In this document: positions 1-10,801 of the stretch, piece after piece
Numbering within the stretch: position 1 is the stretch's first letter
Layout of the letters: every line of letters starts with the position of its first letter
Source of the DNA: Sphingomonas sp. IC-11
Lineage (GTDB): Bacteria > Pseudomonadota > Alphaproteobacteria > Sphingomonadales > Sphingomonadaceae
Direction of reading: 5' to 3'
DNA: 64,000 bases
Assembly (NCBI RefSeq): GCF_021043365.1
Contig: NZ_JAJNDU010000002.1
Coordinates: 248,001-312,000 of the forward strand
Notes under the pieces: model-generated
What the model was told of the DNA's origin: nothing
What the model saw: only the letters and a program-made list of their open reading frames with translations
The model's database searches: none
Program-made: the position numbers and the translations under genes

Positions 1-1287
1 GGGCTGCGGCAGGACACGATCCTGATCGCGCGCAATCTGGGGCCGGCGGAACTGCTCGAATATGATCGCCGGCGGCTGAAAGGCGTGATCCTGGAAGAGG
101 GATCGCTGACCGCGCACGTCACCATCGTGGCACGCGCCATGGGGATCCCCGTGCTCGGCCGCGTAAGGGATGTGCGCCGGCAGATTGCCGAAGGGGACAT
201 GCTGTTACTCGACGTGGGCGAGGGATCGGTGGTGGTGCGCCCGTCCAGCCCCATGGAGGAGGCGTTCGAGGCGAAGCTGGCGCTGCGGCAGAAGCGGCGG
301 GCCGCCTATGCACGGCTGCGGGATGTCGCGCCCGAGACGAAGGACGGCCACCGCGTGATGGTGATGGTCAACGCCGGCCTGCGCGATGACGTGGGCGCGC
401 TGGACGTGACCGGCGCCGACGGCATCGGTCTTTTCCGCACTGAATTTCAGTTCCTGGTTTCCGCCACCCTGCCGCAGCGCGAGCGACAGCAGCGGCTGTA
501 CCGCGAGGTGCTGGACGTGGCCGGTGATCGGCCGGTGATCTTCCGCACAGTGGATATCGGCGGCGACAAGGCGCTGCCCTATCTGGCCCAGCATGACGGG
601 GACGAAGAAAATCCCGCGATGGGTTGGCGCGCGCTGCGCCTGGCGCTGGAGCGGAACGGACTGATGAAGGCGCAGGCCCGCGCGCTGCTAGACGCGGCGG
701 CGGGGCGTACGCTGAACGTCATGTTCCCGATGGTGAGCGAGGCCTGGGAATTTGCCGAGGCCCGCGCATTGTTCGAGCAGCAGCGCGCCTGGCTGACATC
801 ACGCAACCGGCGCATGCCGATCGAGATCCGCTATGGCGCGATGCTCGAGGTGCCCAGTCTTGCCTACCAGCTGGATCTGCTGCTGCCTCAGGTGGACTTC
901 CTGTCGATCGGCACCAACGATCTGACTCAGTTCTTGTTTGCCGCCGATCGCGCAAACCCGAAGCTGGCAGAGCGATACGACTGGCTTTCGGCGTCTATTC
1001 TGCGCTTCATCAGCAGCGTGCTGGAACCCGCGCGTGCTGCCGGGGTGCCGGTCGCGGTGTGCGGTGAGATGGGCGGCCGACCGCTCGAGGCATTGGCGCT
1101 GATCGGCGTTGGCATCGATCGTCTGTCGATCACCCCTGCGGCGGTCGGACCGATCAAGGCGATGGTGCGCTCGCTCGATTACCAGGCGGTAAGGACCCAA
1201 ATGCAGCGGCTGCTGGCTGATCCTCCGCGCGACATGCGGGGAGCACTGGGCGCTTGGGCGCAGGCGCAAGGCGTGGAACTCGGCTGA
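1..1287 (+). CDS. ptsP: PTS-Ntr enzyme I, phosphoenolpyruvate-protein phosphotransferase (5' end missing)
   Basis: The reading frame is open from base 1, so 428 residues of the C-terminal half are visible. Enzyme I takes phosphate from phosphoenolpyruvate onto a histidine and passes it to NPr; the PtsP paralogue feeds the nitrogen-related PTS, which signals rather than imports sugar. Visible parts in order: the phosphohistidine swivel domain with TAHVTIVAR (active His at visible residue 39), then the PEP-binding barrel with FRTVDIGGDK, a metal-site stretch MFPMVSEAWEF and the catalytic-cysteine motif VAVCGEMGGRP. A full PtsP is about 750 residues with an N-terminal GAF domain; that part lies outside the window, so PtsP rather than plain PtsI is inferred from the typical sphingomonad gene order. 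Confidence 0.9.
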   Translation, partial: GLRQDTILIARNLGPAELLEYDRRRLKGVILEEGSLTAHVTIVARAMGIPVLGRVRDVRRQIAEGDMLLLDVGEGSVVVRPSSPMEEAFEAKLALRQKRRAAYARLRDVAPETKDGHRVMVMVNAGLRDDVGALDVTGADGIGLFRTEFQFLVSATLPQRERQQRLYREVLDVAGDRPVIFRTVDIGGDKALPYLAQHDGDEENPAMGWRALRLALERNGLMKAQARALLDAAAGRTLNVMFPMVSEAWEFAEARALFEQQRAWLTSRNRRMPIEIRYGAMLEVPSLAYQLDLLLPQVDFLSIGTNDLTQFLFAADRANPKLAERYDWLSASILRFISSVLEPARAAGVPVAVCGEMGGRPLEALALIGVGIDRLSITPAAVGPIKAMVRSLDYQAVRTQMQRLLADPPRDMRGALGAWAQAQGVELG

Positions 1288-1422
1288 GGATCGGCAGAAG
1301 CCTCGGCGAAGCGAGGGGCCTCGCGGACCAAAAGCGGTGTGGCTCGATTGACACAGATGGCCCGCTCTGTGAGACGTGCAGCGAGGATGGACGGGGTCGG
1401 TCCGCCCGAAGCGGAGAAGCGA

Positions 1423-2298
1423 ATGACTGAGGCCGAGCGCGGCGACAACGCGACGCTCTTCCCGCAACCTGTAGGCGAGAGGCTGCGCGCTGCGCGCGAG
1501 CGACACGGGATGTCGCTGGCCGAAATCGGCGCCCGCACCCGTGTACCGCTGCGCCACCTGGAAGCGATCGAGGCGTCCAATTATGGCGCGCTGCCGTCGC
1601 CCACCTATGCGGTTGGCTTCGTTCGCGCTTATGCGCGTGCGGTCGGCGAGGATGAGGTGACGCTGGCGCGGGACGTGCGCGCCGAAGCGCATGACGCACC
1701 GCGCGTAACGCCGAAGTACCAGCCCTATGAAGTGGCGGACCCGACACGCGTTCCCAGCCGTGGGCTGGTGATCGCGGCGGCCGGGGTCGCGCTGGCGATT
1801 GCCGTCCTGGCGGTTCTTTGGCTCGGCAGCAGCCTGTTCCGTGGCGACGGCACGCCGCCGAAGGCTGCTCCCTCCGTAGCAGTGGCGGTCCCGGCGGCTC
1901 AGCCGTCGTCGGCGCCCAAGGCAACGCCGCAGGTGACGTTGACGGCCACGGACGAGGTCTGGCTGCGGGTCTATGACGCTGCGGACAAGACGCTCTACAT
2001 CGGCACCATGAAGGCCGGTGAGCGGTTCGACGTCCCTGCCGACGCCGACAATCCGATGATCAACGTCGGCCGGCCGGACAAGCTGCGCGTGACGCTCAAC
2101 GGGTCGGTGCTGCCGCCGCTGGGGGATGGCAAGCGGCCGATCAAGAATGTGCGGGTGAGTGCCGATGCTCTCAGTGCGCGCGCTGGGGTTCAGGCGGCGC
2201 CGGCGGCGGCCCCAGCCGCCGCTCACGCGGGGGCGCCAGCCGCGTCTTCGTCCGTGCCGCCCGCTTTCGCTGGCGAATCAACGGCTCCCTCGCGCTGA
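1423..2298 (+). CDS. Helix-turn-helix membrane protein with DUF4115 domain (RodZ-like)
   Basis: This 291-residue protein has a RodZ-type layout. An N-terminal HTH_25-like domain (about residues 17-70, with MSLAEIGARTRVPLRHLEAI) is followed by one transmembrane helix (about 114-138), an Ala/Pro-rich linker and a C-terminal DUF4115 region (about 168-255). RodZ proteins sit in the inner membrane and link MreB to cell-wall synthesis; whether this copy does so is inference. I chose ATG 1423 because GGAG lies 8 bases upstream and the HTH begins soon after; in-frame ATGs at 1339 and 1387 would add a poorly conserved-looking extension. It lies between ptsP and cpoB on the same strand. Confidence 0.82.
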   Translation: MTEAERGDNATLFPQPVGERLRAARERHGMSLAEIGARTRVPLRHLEAIEASNYGALPSPTYAVGFVRAYARAVGEDEVTLARDVRAEAHDAPRVTPKYQPYEVADPTRVPSRGLVIAAAGVALAIAVLAVLWLGSSLFRGDGTPPKAAPSVAVAVPAAQPSSAPKATPQVTLTATDEVWLRVYDAADKTLYIGTMKAGERFDVPADADNPMINVGRPDKLRVTLNGSVLPPLGDGKRPIKNVRVSADALSARAGVQAAPAAAPAAAHAGAPAASSSVPPAFAGESTAPSR

Positions 2299-2380
2299 TC
2301 GCGCGCCCTTAAGGCTGGCGACAGGCGCGACGGTGCAGCTATAGCGTGGTTGTTAACCCACTCCCGGGGGCTGTTGATCA

Positions 2381-3301
2381 ATGCGTAGGTTCTTCATTGC
2401 CGTGATTCTCGCCGGAGCGGCCACCCCGGCTGTCGCACAGTCCGGTCTGGAGGGCCGTGTCGGCAAGCTGGAGAGCGAGATGCGCGCGGTGCAGCGGAAG
2501 GTCTTCCCGGGCGGCGCGGGCGCCTATATCGAACCGCAGGTGCGGGCTGCGCAGCCCGCGCAGGAAGAAATCGGCGCACCGGCATCAAGCGCGATCTATG
2601 ATCTGACGCAGCGGGTTTCGTCGCTGGAATCCCAGATCGCCTCCATGACCGGGCAGATCGAGCAGACGCAATATCGCATGCGCCAGCTCGAGGATCAGTT
2701 CGCCGCCTACAAGAAGGCGACGGACGCGCGGCTGAGCAGCGGCGAGGCTGCCCCGATCACCAGCGACGCTAGGAGCGGTGAGGGCGGACCGGTGGTTCCG
2801 CCGCCGCCCCGCACCGGCGCGACTGCTCCCGCCAAGTCGGCGCCAGCGGCCGGGGCGGCGAGCGGCGGGCGCGCAGCACAGGTGGCAGCAATTGCGAAGC
2901 CCGCGTCGGGCCAGGCCGACGAGGATGAATATCTTTACGGTTATCGTTTGTGGGCGGCCAAATTGTATCCGGAAGCGGCCGAACAGCTCAAGAAGGTGGT
3001 GGCAACCTATCCGCGGTCGCGCCGCGCCAGCTTCGCGCAGAACCTGCTGGGACGGGCCTATCTTGATGATGGCAAGCCCAGCCTGGCCTCCATCGCCTTC
3101 TACGACAATTACAAGAAGATGCCGGACGGCGAGCGTGCGCCGGACAGCCTTTATTATCTCGGTCAGGCGCTGCTGAAGCTGAACAAGCCTGCCGATGCCT
3201 GCAAGGTTTATGGCGAGTTGCTAGACGTTTACGGGGACAAGATCGGCCAGGGCATGAAGGACGACGTGGCGCGGGCGCGCACCTCCGCCAAGTGCAAGTA
3301 A
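2381..3301 (+). CDS. cpoB: Tol-Pal system protein CpoB/YbgF
   Basis: CpoB is a periplasmic protein that coordinates Tol-Pal outer-membrane constriction with septal peptidoglycan synthesis. The 306-residue product has a signal peptide (residues 1-19, cleavage after AVAQ), an N-terminal coiled-coil stretch with heptad-like LEGRVGKLESEM and LESQIASMTGQIEQ, a Pro/Ala-rich linker, and a C-terminal TPR region (from about 185) with YRLWAAKLYPEAAEQLKKVV and later repeats. This domain order and length match the family. It is followed after 4 bases by tilS, so the two are probably co-transcribed. Confidence 0.88.
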   Translation: MRRFFIAVILAGAATPAVAQSGLEGRVGKLESEMRAVQRKVFPGGAGAYIEPQVRAAQPAQEEIGAPASSAIYDLTQRVSSLESQIASMTGQIEQTQYRMRQLEDQFAAYKKATDARLSSGEAAPITSDARSGEGGPVVPPPPRTGATAPAKSAPAAGAASGGRAAQVAAIAKPASGQADEDEYLYGYRLWAAKLYPEAAEQLKKVVATYPRSRRASFAQNLLGRAYLDDGKPSLASIAFYDNYKKMPDGERAPDSLYYLGQALLKLNKPADACKVYGELLDVYGDKIGQGMKDDVARARTSAKCK

Positions 3302-3305
3302 CAGA

Positions 3306-4289
3306 GTGCCGGAAGCGGCTGATCTCGCGCGGTTTCGGCGCGATCTAATAGCGCTCACGGGTGACGCACCGTCCCGCGATCGGCCGATCGCGGTGGCAGT
3401 TTCCGGCGGGCCAGACAGCATGGCGTTGCTGGTACTGGCGGCGGCGGCCTTTCCGGAGGCGGTGGTTGCCGCGACTATCGACCATGGGCTGCGGGATGCT
3501 TCCGCAGACGAGGCCCGCATGGTGGCGCGCGAGGCCGAAGGATTGGCTGTTCCCCACGCCATCCTGAAGGTTGACGGCCCGATCGCTGGGGCAAGCCTGC
3601 AAGCGCGCGCGCGGGATGCCCGCTATGCGCTGCTTGCGGACTGGGCGGAACAGCGCCGCGCGATGGCGGTGGCCACTGCTCATCATGCCGATGATCAGGC
3701 AGAGACGTTCCTGATGCGGGCATCGCGTGGCTCCGGTGTGTCGGGGCTGGCGTCGATCCGCTCGGCAGCGGTTGTCGCTGGCGCGTCAGTGGTGCGCCCG
3801 CTGCTTGGCTGGCGGCGAGCGGCGCTGCGCGCGATCGTGCGCCGGGCCGGGCTTCCCTTCGTGGACGATCCCGCCAACAGCGATCCACGTCATGATCGCA
3901 CGCGGTTTCGCCAGCTGCTCGATCGCAATGAGTGGCTCGATCCACCTGCCCTGGCTCGAACCGCGGCGGCAGTTGCGGAGGCAGAGCGAGACCTCGGTGA
4001 GATCGCGCTGCTGATGTGGCGCGAGCGAGCGGAGATATCGCCTGAGACGGTCACGCTCGATCCAAGCGGGCTGCCACGCGACACGCTGCGTCGGATGGTT
4101 CGCCGTGCGATTGCCACCGTCCGCGCAGCGCATGACATCACCGCTCCTGCCTTCGACGAATCAGCGAATATCGAGCCGATGCTGGATACGCTGCTGGACG
4201 GGCGGCGCGGCACGCAGGGCGGCGTCGTTGCGGGCCGGAGGCGCGGGCGCTGGCAGTTCCGGATTGCACCGCCGCGTCGATCACTCTGA
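3306..4289 (+). CDS. tilS: tRNA(Ile)-lysidine synthetase TilS
   Basis: TilS uses ATP and lysine to convert the wobble cytidine of tRNA-Ile(CAU) to lysidine, making it read AUA. The PP-loop SGGPDSMA is at residues 33-40 and ATIDHGLR and TAHHADDQAET follow as expected for the N-type ATP pyrophosphatase fold. The product is 327 residues, shorter than the E. coli enzyme (about 430), consistent with the compact forms lacking part of the C-terminal domains. The start is GTG at 3306, four bases after the cpoB stop; no ATG fits upstream. Confidence 0.9.
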   Translation: MPEAADLARFRRDLIALTGDAPSRDRPIAVAVSGGPDSMALLVLAAAAFPEAVVAATIDHGLRDASADEARMVAREAEGLAVPHAILKVDGPIAGASLQARARDARYALLADWAEQRRAMAVATAHHADDQAETFLMRASRGSGVSGLASIRSAAVVAGASVVRPLLGWRRAALRAIVRRAGLPFVDDPANSDPRHDRTRFRQLLDRNEWLDPPALARTAAAVAEAERDLGEIALLMWRERAEISPETVTLDPSGLPRDTLRRMVRRAIATVRAAHDITAPAFDESANIEPMLDTLLDGRRGTQGGVVAGRRRGRWQFRIAPPRRSL

Positions 4290-4363
4290 GCGACGAAATT
4301 CGGCTGCCGTTCCGTTGCCATTAACCTCAGGCAACCTACATTGCGGCTGTTGAAAGGTAACGC

Positions 4364-6328
<1,965 letters not shown>

Positions 6329-6333
6329 ACAAA

Positions 6334-6358
6334 GCGCGACGCTGTGATGGCGTCGCGC
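6334..6358 (+). terminator. GC-rich hairpin just after ftsH
   Basis: GCGCGACGC (6334-6342) and GCGTCGCGC (6350-6358) form a perfect 9-bp stem with a 7-base loop, 5 bases after the ftsH stop. There is no clean T-run, so it may protect the mRNA end or act together with the terminator that follows. Confidence 0.55.
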
Positions 6359-6376
6359 AATGACGGTTGTTTCTTC

Positions 6377-6416
6377 AAGCGAATGTCGGGCGCTGCTCGG
6401 CATTCGCTTTTTCTTT
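6377..6416 (+). terminator. Rho-independent terminator of ftsH
   Basis: AAGCGAATG (6377-6385) pairs with CATTCGCTT (6401-6409), and the strand continues with a run that is nearly all T to 6416. The internal 15 bases can pair partly (CGGGC/GCTCG). Stem plus T-run is the standard intrinsic terminator layout. Confidence 0.8.
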
Positions 6417-7042
6417 TGCCAAGCGCGGTGTGTCTTTTCCTTATCCCGCCCCAGCCACATTGAAGCAGCTTTAAAGGGCTGCCCGATCTCGCGCCTGGCC
6501 GCGCTGGTGGCTGTGGGTGTGGCGAAGGTCATCGCGCCCGGCTAAGGATCGCGGTTGTCGAAGCGGCGCCTCGGGCATCCCGCGTCTTCCAAACACCGGT
6601 GAGCGGTCGTTGGCGCGGTGGTCGACATGAATGCCGGTGAGGTGAGTGGCGACAGTGCACGGCACGATGCTCTGATGCTGAACCGACCCGCCGAAAGTGC
6701 GAGGCCTGGGGAATGGTTTCCGCCGTTCAGTGCTTCGGCGTGACTACGCGCCAGAGCGGCGATCAGGCGCTCAAGTTCCCGCCGCTTCAATCCTACAGAG
6801 GGCAGCCGCCTCAGTGATGAGCCTTTTGAAACGTTTGGCTCTTCGACGCGATGAGGGAAGCAATGGTTAGGAGGCGACCTAACCGGCTGGGTTGCGGCGG
6901 TGAGGCCGCGGTTCAGCACCATCGGTGAGGGCGGAGCCGCGCAGGCAAACGCGTTTGGATCGCTGAGCGATGCTGGATGCCCGATGCTCCTCAGACCTCC
7001 CTTGTTCTCCCCGGTATGCCGGCAGGCACATAGCCGGCGGGC
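6417..7042. other. Gene-poor gap of about 630 bases
   Basis: No ORF here has a convincing start, ribosome-binding site and family-like sequence. A 126-codon minus frame at 6542-6922 is open, but it is rich in Arg/Pro/Ser and reads like non-coding GC-rich DNA; one stretch (LKRRELERLIAALARSHAEA) looks helical and might be a remnant. The only clear structure is the 7-bp inverted repeat at 6865-6884. Confidence 0.6.
6865..6884. repeat. Inverted repeat GGTTAGG/CCTAACC
   Basis: GGTTAGG (6865-6871) and CCTAACC (6878-6884) are perfect complements separated by AGGCGA. It could be a hairpin or an operator; neither flank has a clear promoter. Confidence 0.45.
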
Positions 7043-8149
7043 TCAGGCGAGGCCGAGATAGAGCAGCAGCATGGCGAAGGCGGGCACGATGACGCTCATG
7101 ATCAGTAATACGAGAATGCTCGTGCGGATCAGGGCGCTGGCCCGGGCAAGGCCGTAGGTGCCCTTCATCTGCTTGTAGATGTGAATAGGGGCAATCACGA
7201 CGGCGGCGGTGATGAGCGCCCAGCTTTGTACACCCATTGCGCCCAAAATGGCGAGCACGATGGTCAACAGCGACATGAAGGTAAGCGAATAGGTCGTGAA
7301 GACCGCGTGATCGTACAGGCCGAAGCGGCGACTGAAGGGGAAAAGCGACCACAGGAACGGAATCGAAAGCGGAATCAGCGCCCAGCTGAACTTATAGGCT
7401 GAGGTCTTGAGCTTGTAGAAAAGCAGCGTCGGGTTCTCGCGCGCGTGGCGAATTTTCGCTTCAAGCCAGCTTTCGCCAGCACCGCGCGGCGATAACTCCT
7501 CTGCTGCACCCGGAGCCGGCAAGAGCCGCTCGGCCGCGCCAAGATCGCGAACCGTCTCCTGCGCGTCGGCAAGCCGCTTCTCGAGCGCGGCGACCCGTCC
7601 GGCATCGGGCTGCTGCTCACGCCGCTCCTTGTTTAGGCGGCGGCGGTAGTCGGCGACCTGCGTCTGCGCCTTGATCCGCTCGGCAGCGATTTTGTCCCTA
7701 GTCTCGACCATGCCGCCGGACAGGCCTGACTTCAGGAAATCTCCACCGCCAAAGCTCCAGCCGGGGAGGTTCGCAACGATCGCGAACATCAGGAAGACGG
7801 TAAACAGGAATAGCGCGAGCGGCGAGACGAAGCTCGCTCGCTGCCCGTCTACGTAGCGCCGAGTCAGGTCACCAGGACGGCGGATGAGCATCGGCAGGGT
7901 GCGCCAGATCTTCCCTTCGAAATGGAACACGCCATGCGCGATATCGTGGATGATGGCGCCTGCGGTGCGATGAACATGGCCGGCCTGACCACAGGCATGG
8001 CAATGCGACCCGATCAGCTGGGTTCCGCAATTGAGGCAGTGGGTGGGATGATCGTGCGCGGTGTGCGCCGCGCCGGCATCTCGTTCGAGCATACGACCGA
8101 TCAGCCCCCCGGTGATCACATCCGCACTTGCCTCGATCCCGTCCGCCAT
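7043..8149 (-). CDS. DUF3667 membrane protein with N-terminal zinc ribbon
   Basis: The 368-residue protein begins with a zinc ribbon (Cys 38, 41, 50 and 53 in HCLNCGTQLIGSHCHACGQ). This is followed by the DUF3667 signature region (IHDIAHGVFHFEGKIWRTL, then the Arg-rich LIRRPGDLTRRYVDGQR) and several hydrophobic helices. Between the first helix and the C-terminal group of helices lies a charged, probably coiled-coil segment (RDKIAAERIKAQTQVADYRR onward). The function of the family is unknown. GGGGAGAATGGGGCC precedes the ATG at 8149. It is the last gene of a minus-strand run and stands apart from the P450 by 98 bases. Confidence 0.8.
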   Translation of the reverse strand: MADGIEASADVITGGLIGRMLERDAGAAHTAHDHPTHCLNCGTQLIGSHCHACGQAGHVHRTAGAIIHDIAHGVFHFEGKIWRTLPMLIRRPGDLTRRYVDGQRASFVSPLALFLFTVFLMFAIVANLPGWSFGGGDFLKSGLSGGMVETRDKIAAERIKAQTQVADYRRRLNKERREQQPDAGRVAALEKRLADAQETVRDLGAAERLLPAPGAAEELSPRGAGESWLEAKIRHARENPTLLFYKLKTSAYKFSWALIPLSIPFLWSLFPFSRRFGLYDHAVFTTYSLTFMSLLTIVLAILGAMGVQSWALITAAVVIAPIHIYKQMKGTYGLARASALIRTSILVLLIMSVIVPAFAMLLLYLGLA

Positions 8150-8247
8150 GGCCCCATTCTCCCCAACGCCAGCATAGTTGCGCGGGGTTTAGAGAGGCAA
8201 GGTCGCACAATGTCGGGGGCGGCCGACTGAACCGCCCCCGATCCCGC

Positions 8248-9489
8248 TCAATACTTGCTAAGTTCCACCGGCAGCTTGCGATATCCGTGGACGAAGCAGG
8301 CGGAGACTCGCTCCGGCGCGCCGGCCACGTTCACGCGCATGCGCCGCTTGGCCATCTCTTCGAGCAAAATGCCGATCTGAAGCTCGGCGAGGCGGGCGCC
8401 GACGCAGCGGTGGATCCCGTGACCGAAGGCGAGGTGCCGGCGAGCGTTCGGTCGATCCACGATCAGCTTGTCGGCGTCTTCACCGAACACGCTCTCGTCG
8501 CGGTTGCCGGAGATGTACCACAAGGCAAGCTTGTCGCCGGCCTTGATCTGCTGGCCCATCAATTCGGTGTCTTGGGTGGCGGTGCGGCGCATGTGCGCAA
8601 GCGGCGTTTGCCAGCGGATGATCTCGCTAACCGCATTGGGGATGAGAGACGGGTCAGCTTCGAGCTTGGCGCGCTGGTCGGGGTATTTGTCGAGGCCGTA
8701 TGCCAGGCCGGACATGGTGTTGCGGGTCGTATCGTTGCCGCCGACGATCAGCAGGATCAGGTTCCCGAGGAACTCGTTGTCGTCCATCTCCCGCATCGCG
8801 TCCGAATGGATCATCATGCTGATGAGATCGGGCTGGAGCGGCTTGTTCAGCTTCTCGTTCCAAAGACGGCGGAAGTAGGTGCCGCATTCGTACATGTGCA
8901 TGAGGCGCTGCTGACGTAGATCCTCGTTCTTGATGATCTCGATATCGCCGGCCCAGTCGGACCAGAAGGTGAGCTTGCGGCGATCTTCCCAAGGGAAGTC
9001 GAACAGGATCGCCAGCATCTGCGTGGTAAGCTCGATAGACACGGTATCCACCCAGTCGAACCGTTCGCCCCAGGGAAGCGAATCTAGCACCTCCTCCGTG
9101 CGCCGACGAATGTCGGACGCCAGGCGCGTCATCTCCGAAGGGGTGAAGGCGGGGGCAACCGTACGCCGCTGCGCCGTGTGCACGGGCCGATCGCGTGCGA
9201 TGAACATCGGCATTCGCACGGCATTTGGATCGGTCGCATCGAAATCGGCGATCGTGATCCCGCCCGCCTCGGAGGAGTAGAGATCGGGAAGCGACTCAAC
9301 CTCAACGATCGGCTTGTAGGAGGAGACCGACCAGTACGGACCAAACTCCGAGTCGTGCACATAATGCACCGGTGCTTCGGCACGCAGGCGAGCGAAAGGC
9401 TCTCGCCAGGTATCGTCGCGATATAGTTCGGATCTGCTGACGTCGAATGGGTCAACCGATTCGGACACATCCCTGGCAAGGGTCGCCAT
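8248..9489 (-). CDS. Cytochrome P450, CYP153-like
   Basis: A 413-residue soluble bacterial P450. The oxygen-binding I-helix has LLIVGGNDTTRNTMSG (GGNDTT at 250-255), the K-helix ExxR is E289-R292, and the heme loop FGHGIHRCVGARLAE places the heme-ligand cysteine at 362. The GGNDTTRN stretch and the early PMFIARDRPVHTAQRR segment resemble the CYP153 family, which hydroxylates alkanes and fatty-acid ends; the subfamily call is from memory of those motifs. Such enzymes need a ferredoxin and a reductase, and none is adjacent. Its promoter region holds a 14-bp palindrome (9531-9544). Confidence 0.88.
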   Translation of the reverse strand: MATLARDVSESVDPFDVSRSELYRDDTWREPFARLRAEAPVHYVHDSEFGPYWSVSSYKPIVEVESLPDLYSSEAGGITIADFDATDPNAVRMPMFIARDRPVHTAQRRTVAPAFTPSEMTRLASDIRRRTEEVLDSLPWGERFDWVDTVSIELTTQMLAILFDFPWEDRRKLTFWSDWAGDIEIIKNEDLRQQRLMHMYECGTYFRRLWNEKLNKPLQPDLISMMIHSDAMREMDDNEFLGNLILLIVGGNDTTRNTMSGLAYGLDKYPDQRAKLEADPSLIPNAVSEIIRWQTPLAHMRRTATQDTELMGQQIKAGDKLALWYISGNRDESVFGEDADKLIVDRPNARRHLAFGHGIHRCVGARLAELQIGILLEEMAKRRMRVNVAGAPERVSACFVHGYRKLPVELSKY

Positions 9490-9530
9490 TATCTCTCTCC
9501 CGAATTCTATCGGGCAAGGAAGAACCTCAC

Positions 9531-9544
9531 TGACAATATTGTCA
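9531..9544 (-). promoter_or_regulatory. Palindromic operator candidate upstream of the CYP153-like P450
   Basis: TGACAATATTGTCA is a perfect 14-bp palindrome, 42 bases upstream of the P450 start. On the minus strand it contains TTGACA (complement of 9540-9545), a consensus -35 hexamer. It overlaps the stop codon of the ABC permease. The layout suits a TetR-type repressor site; no regulator gene is next to it. Confidence 0.55.
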
Positions 9545-10801
9545 ATAGGGAAGGTTGGTGTTCACCTTGCCCGCCTTCCCAAGCAGCTTCTTCCACGCGC
9601 CTGCCGGGCTTCCCGACTGGAGGACTCCGCGGCGGAAGAGGCGGGCGCCAACAGTGATGAAGATCGCGACCCACAGCACCTGCCAGGCGAGTGCGGCGAT
9701 GTGCGGCCACAACAAGGGGGAGTTTGCCGCCCGCCCTGCCATCGCGAAGGGTGACGACAGCGGGAAGATCTCGGCCACGGTCGCGAGGCCACTGCCCGGG
9801 TTCGAGGCGGCGGCAGAAGCGAGGCCGAACATCGCCACCTGAAGGATGGTGATCGGAAGCGAGAGCATCTGGATCTCTCGCATAGTCGAGGCTTGTGCGC
9901 CGACGCCGAGGAACACCGAGCCGAGCAGGAGGTAGGCGGTGGTGAAATAGCCGGCGAAGAGCAGCGCGAACGTGCCGAAGCCCACCGCGGGTGCCATCCC
10001 CGCCAAGTCAGCGCTCGCAGGCAGCAGCATTCCGATCTGGCTGACCACCAAGCCCCAGAAGCTGACAAACAATACTGCTACGCCGAACATGCCGAGCAGC
10101 TTGCCAAGGAAGACGCTTTCCAACGGTACGGCGGCGGCGAGCACCTCGATGACCTTGTTGTTGCGCTCCTCCGCCATCGTACCGACCACTTGTCCTGACA
10201 GGAACAGCGTCAGAAAGAAGATGCCGAACACCGCAGCAAAGGCCGCGGTGTTGCGCCCGCCCAGGGTCGGCGCTTCCCGTGCCGTGCGGGTAAAGACGGG
10301 GCGGCTTGGCGGCAGCGGGCCAGCGGCGGCGACGCGCATCGCCTGTTCGGATAACGCCGCGAGATAACGCGCGGCTCTGCGGCTCTGCCCGAATAATATA
10401 TGCGGTGCTGCGAGGGGTCCGCTCATCACCGCAACAACGTCTACGTCCGGCGTGTTCAGCGCCGCGCGGGCTTGGGCTGCGAGATCACCGGAGGGTGCGC
10501 GGACCTCAAGCGCAGGCGGCTGGAGTTCGCCGGGGAACAGCGGCCGGAGTTGCCGGTCAGCAGCGATCAGCGCTTCCGCATCACTCGGAGCGGCGATGGC
10601 GACCAGCCGTTCTTTCTCGGCGGATCCCGCAGATACCGACGCCGCGCCGAGGCCGCCGATCGCGCCGAACGATCCCATGATCACCGGCGCGAAGAGGAAC
10701 AAAAGGAATATCGGCGTGAACACGGTGGCGGTGAAGTCGCGGCGAGCGATCGTGAAGGTCTGGCAAAAGCGCCGGCGCAGGTTGGCGGTCGAGATGTTCA
10801 T
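9542..10801 (-). CDS. ABC-2 type exporter permease (NatB-like)
   Basis: A 419-residue integral membrane protein. It has one N-terminal helix after a short cytoplasmic segment (FTPIFLLFLFAPVIMGSFGA), a large extracytoplasmic domain, and a group of helices in the C-terminal half beginning with FAAVFGIFFLTLFLSGQVVG. The conserved EERNNKVIEVLAA after this helix is typical of NatB/ABC-2 permeases. It starts within the stop of the ATPase gene (ATGA overlap, 10798-10801), so the two form one transporter. The substrate is unknown; NatAB systems export sodium or small toxic compounds. Confidence 0.85.
   Translation of the reverse strand: MNISTANLRRRFCQTFTIARRDFTATVFTPIFLLFLFAPVIMGSFGAIGGLGAASVSAGSAEKERLVAIAAPSDAEALIAADRQLRPLFPGELQPPALEVRAPSGDLAAQARAALNTPDVDVVAVMSGPLAAPHILFGQSRRAARYLAALSEQAMRVAAAGPLPPSRPVFTRTAREAPTLGGRNTAAFAAVFGIFFLTLFLSGQVVGTMAEERNNKVIEVLAAAVPLESVFLGKLLGMFGVAVLFVSFWGLVVSQIGMLLPASADLAGMAPAVGFGTFALLFAGYFTTAYLLLGSVFLGVGAQASTMREIQMLSLPITILQVAMFGLASAAASNPGSGLATVAEIFPLSSPFAMAGRAANSPLLWPHIAALAWQVLWVAIFITVGARLFRRGVLQSGSPAGAWKKLLGKAGKVNTNLPY

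Noticed and set aside
799..2226. Open minus-strand frame of 475 codons antisense to ptsP and the HTH gene
   Set aside because: Spans two real genes on the other strand and lacks a ribosome-binding site or motif.
6542..6922. Minus-strand ORF of 126 codons in the gap after ftsH
   Set aside because: Composition is Arg/Pro/Ser-rich, no ribosome-binding site, no recognisable family; a remnant cannot be excluded.
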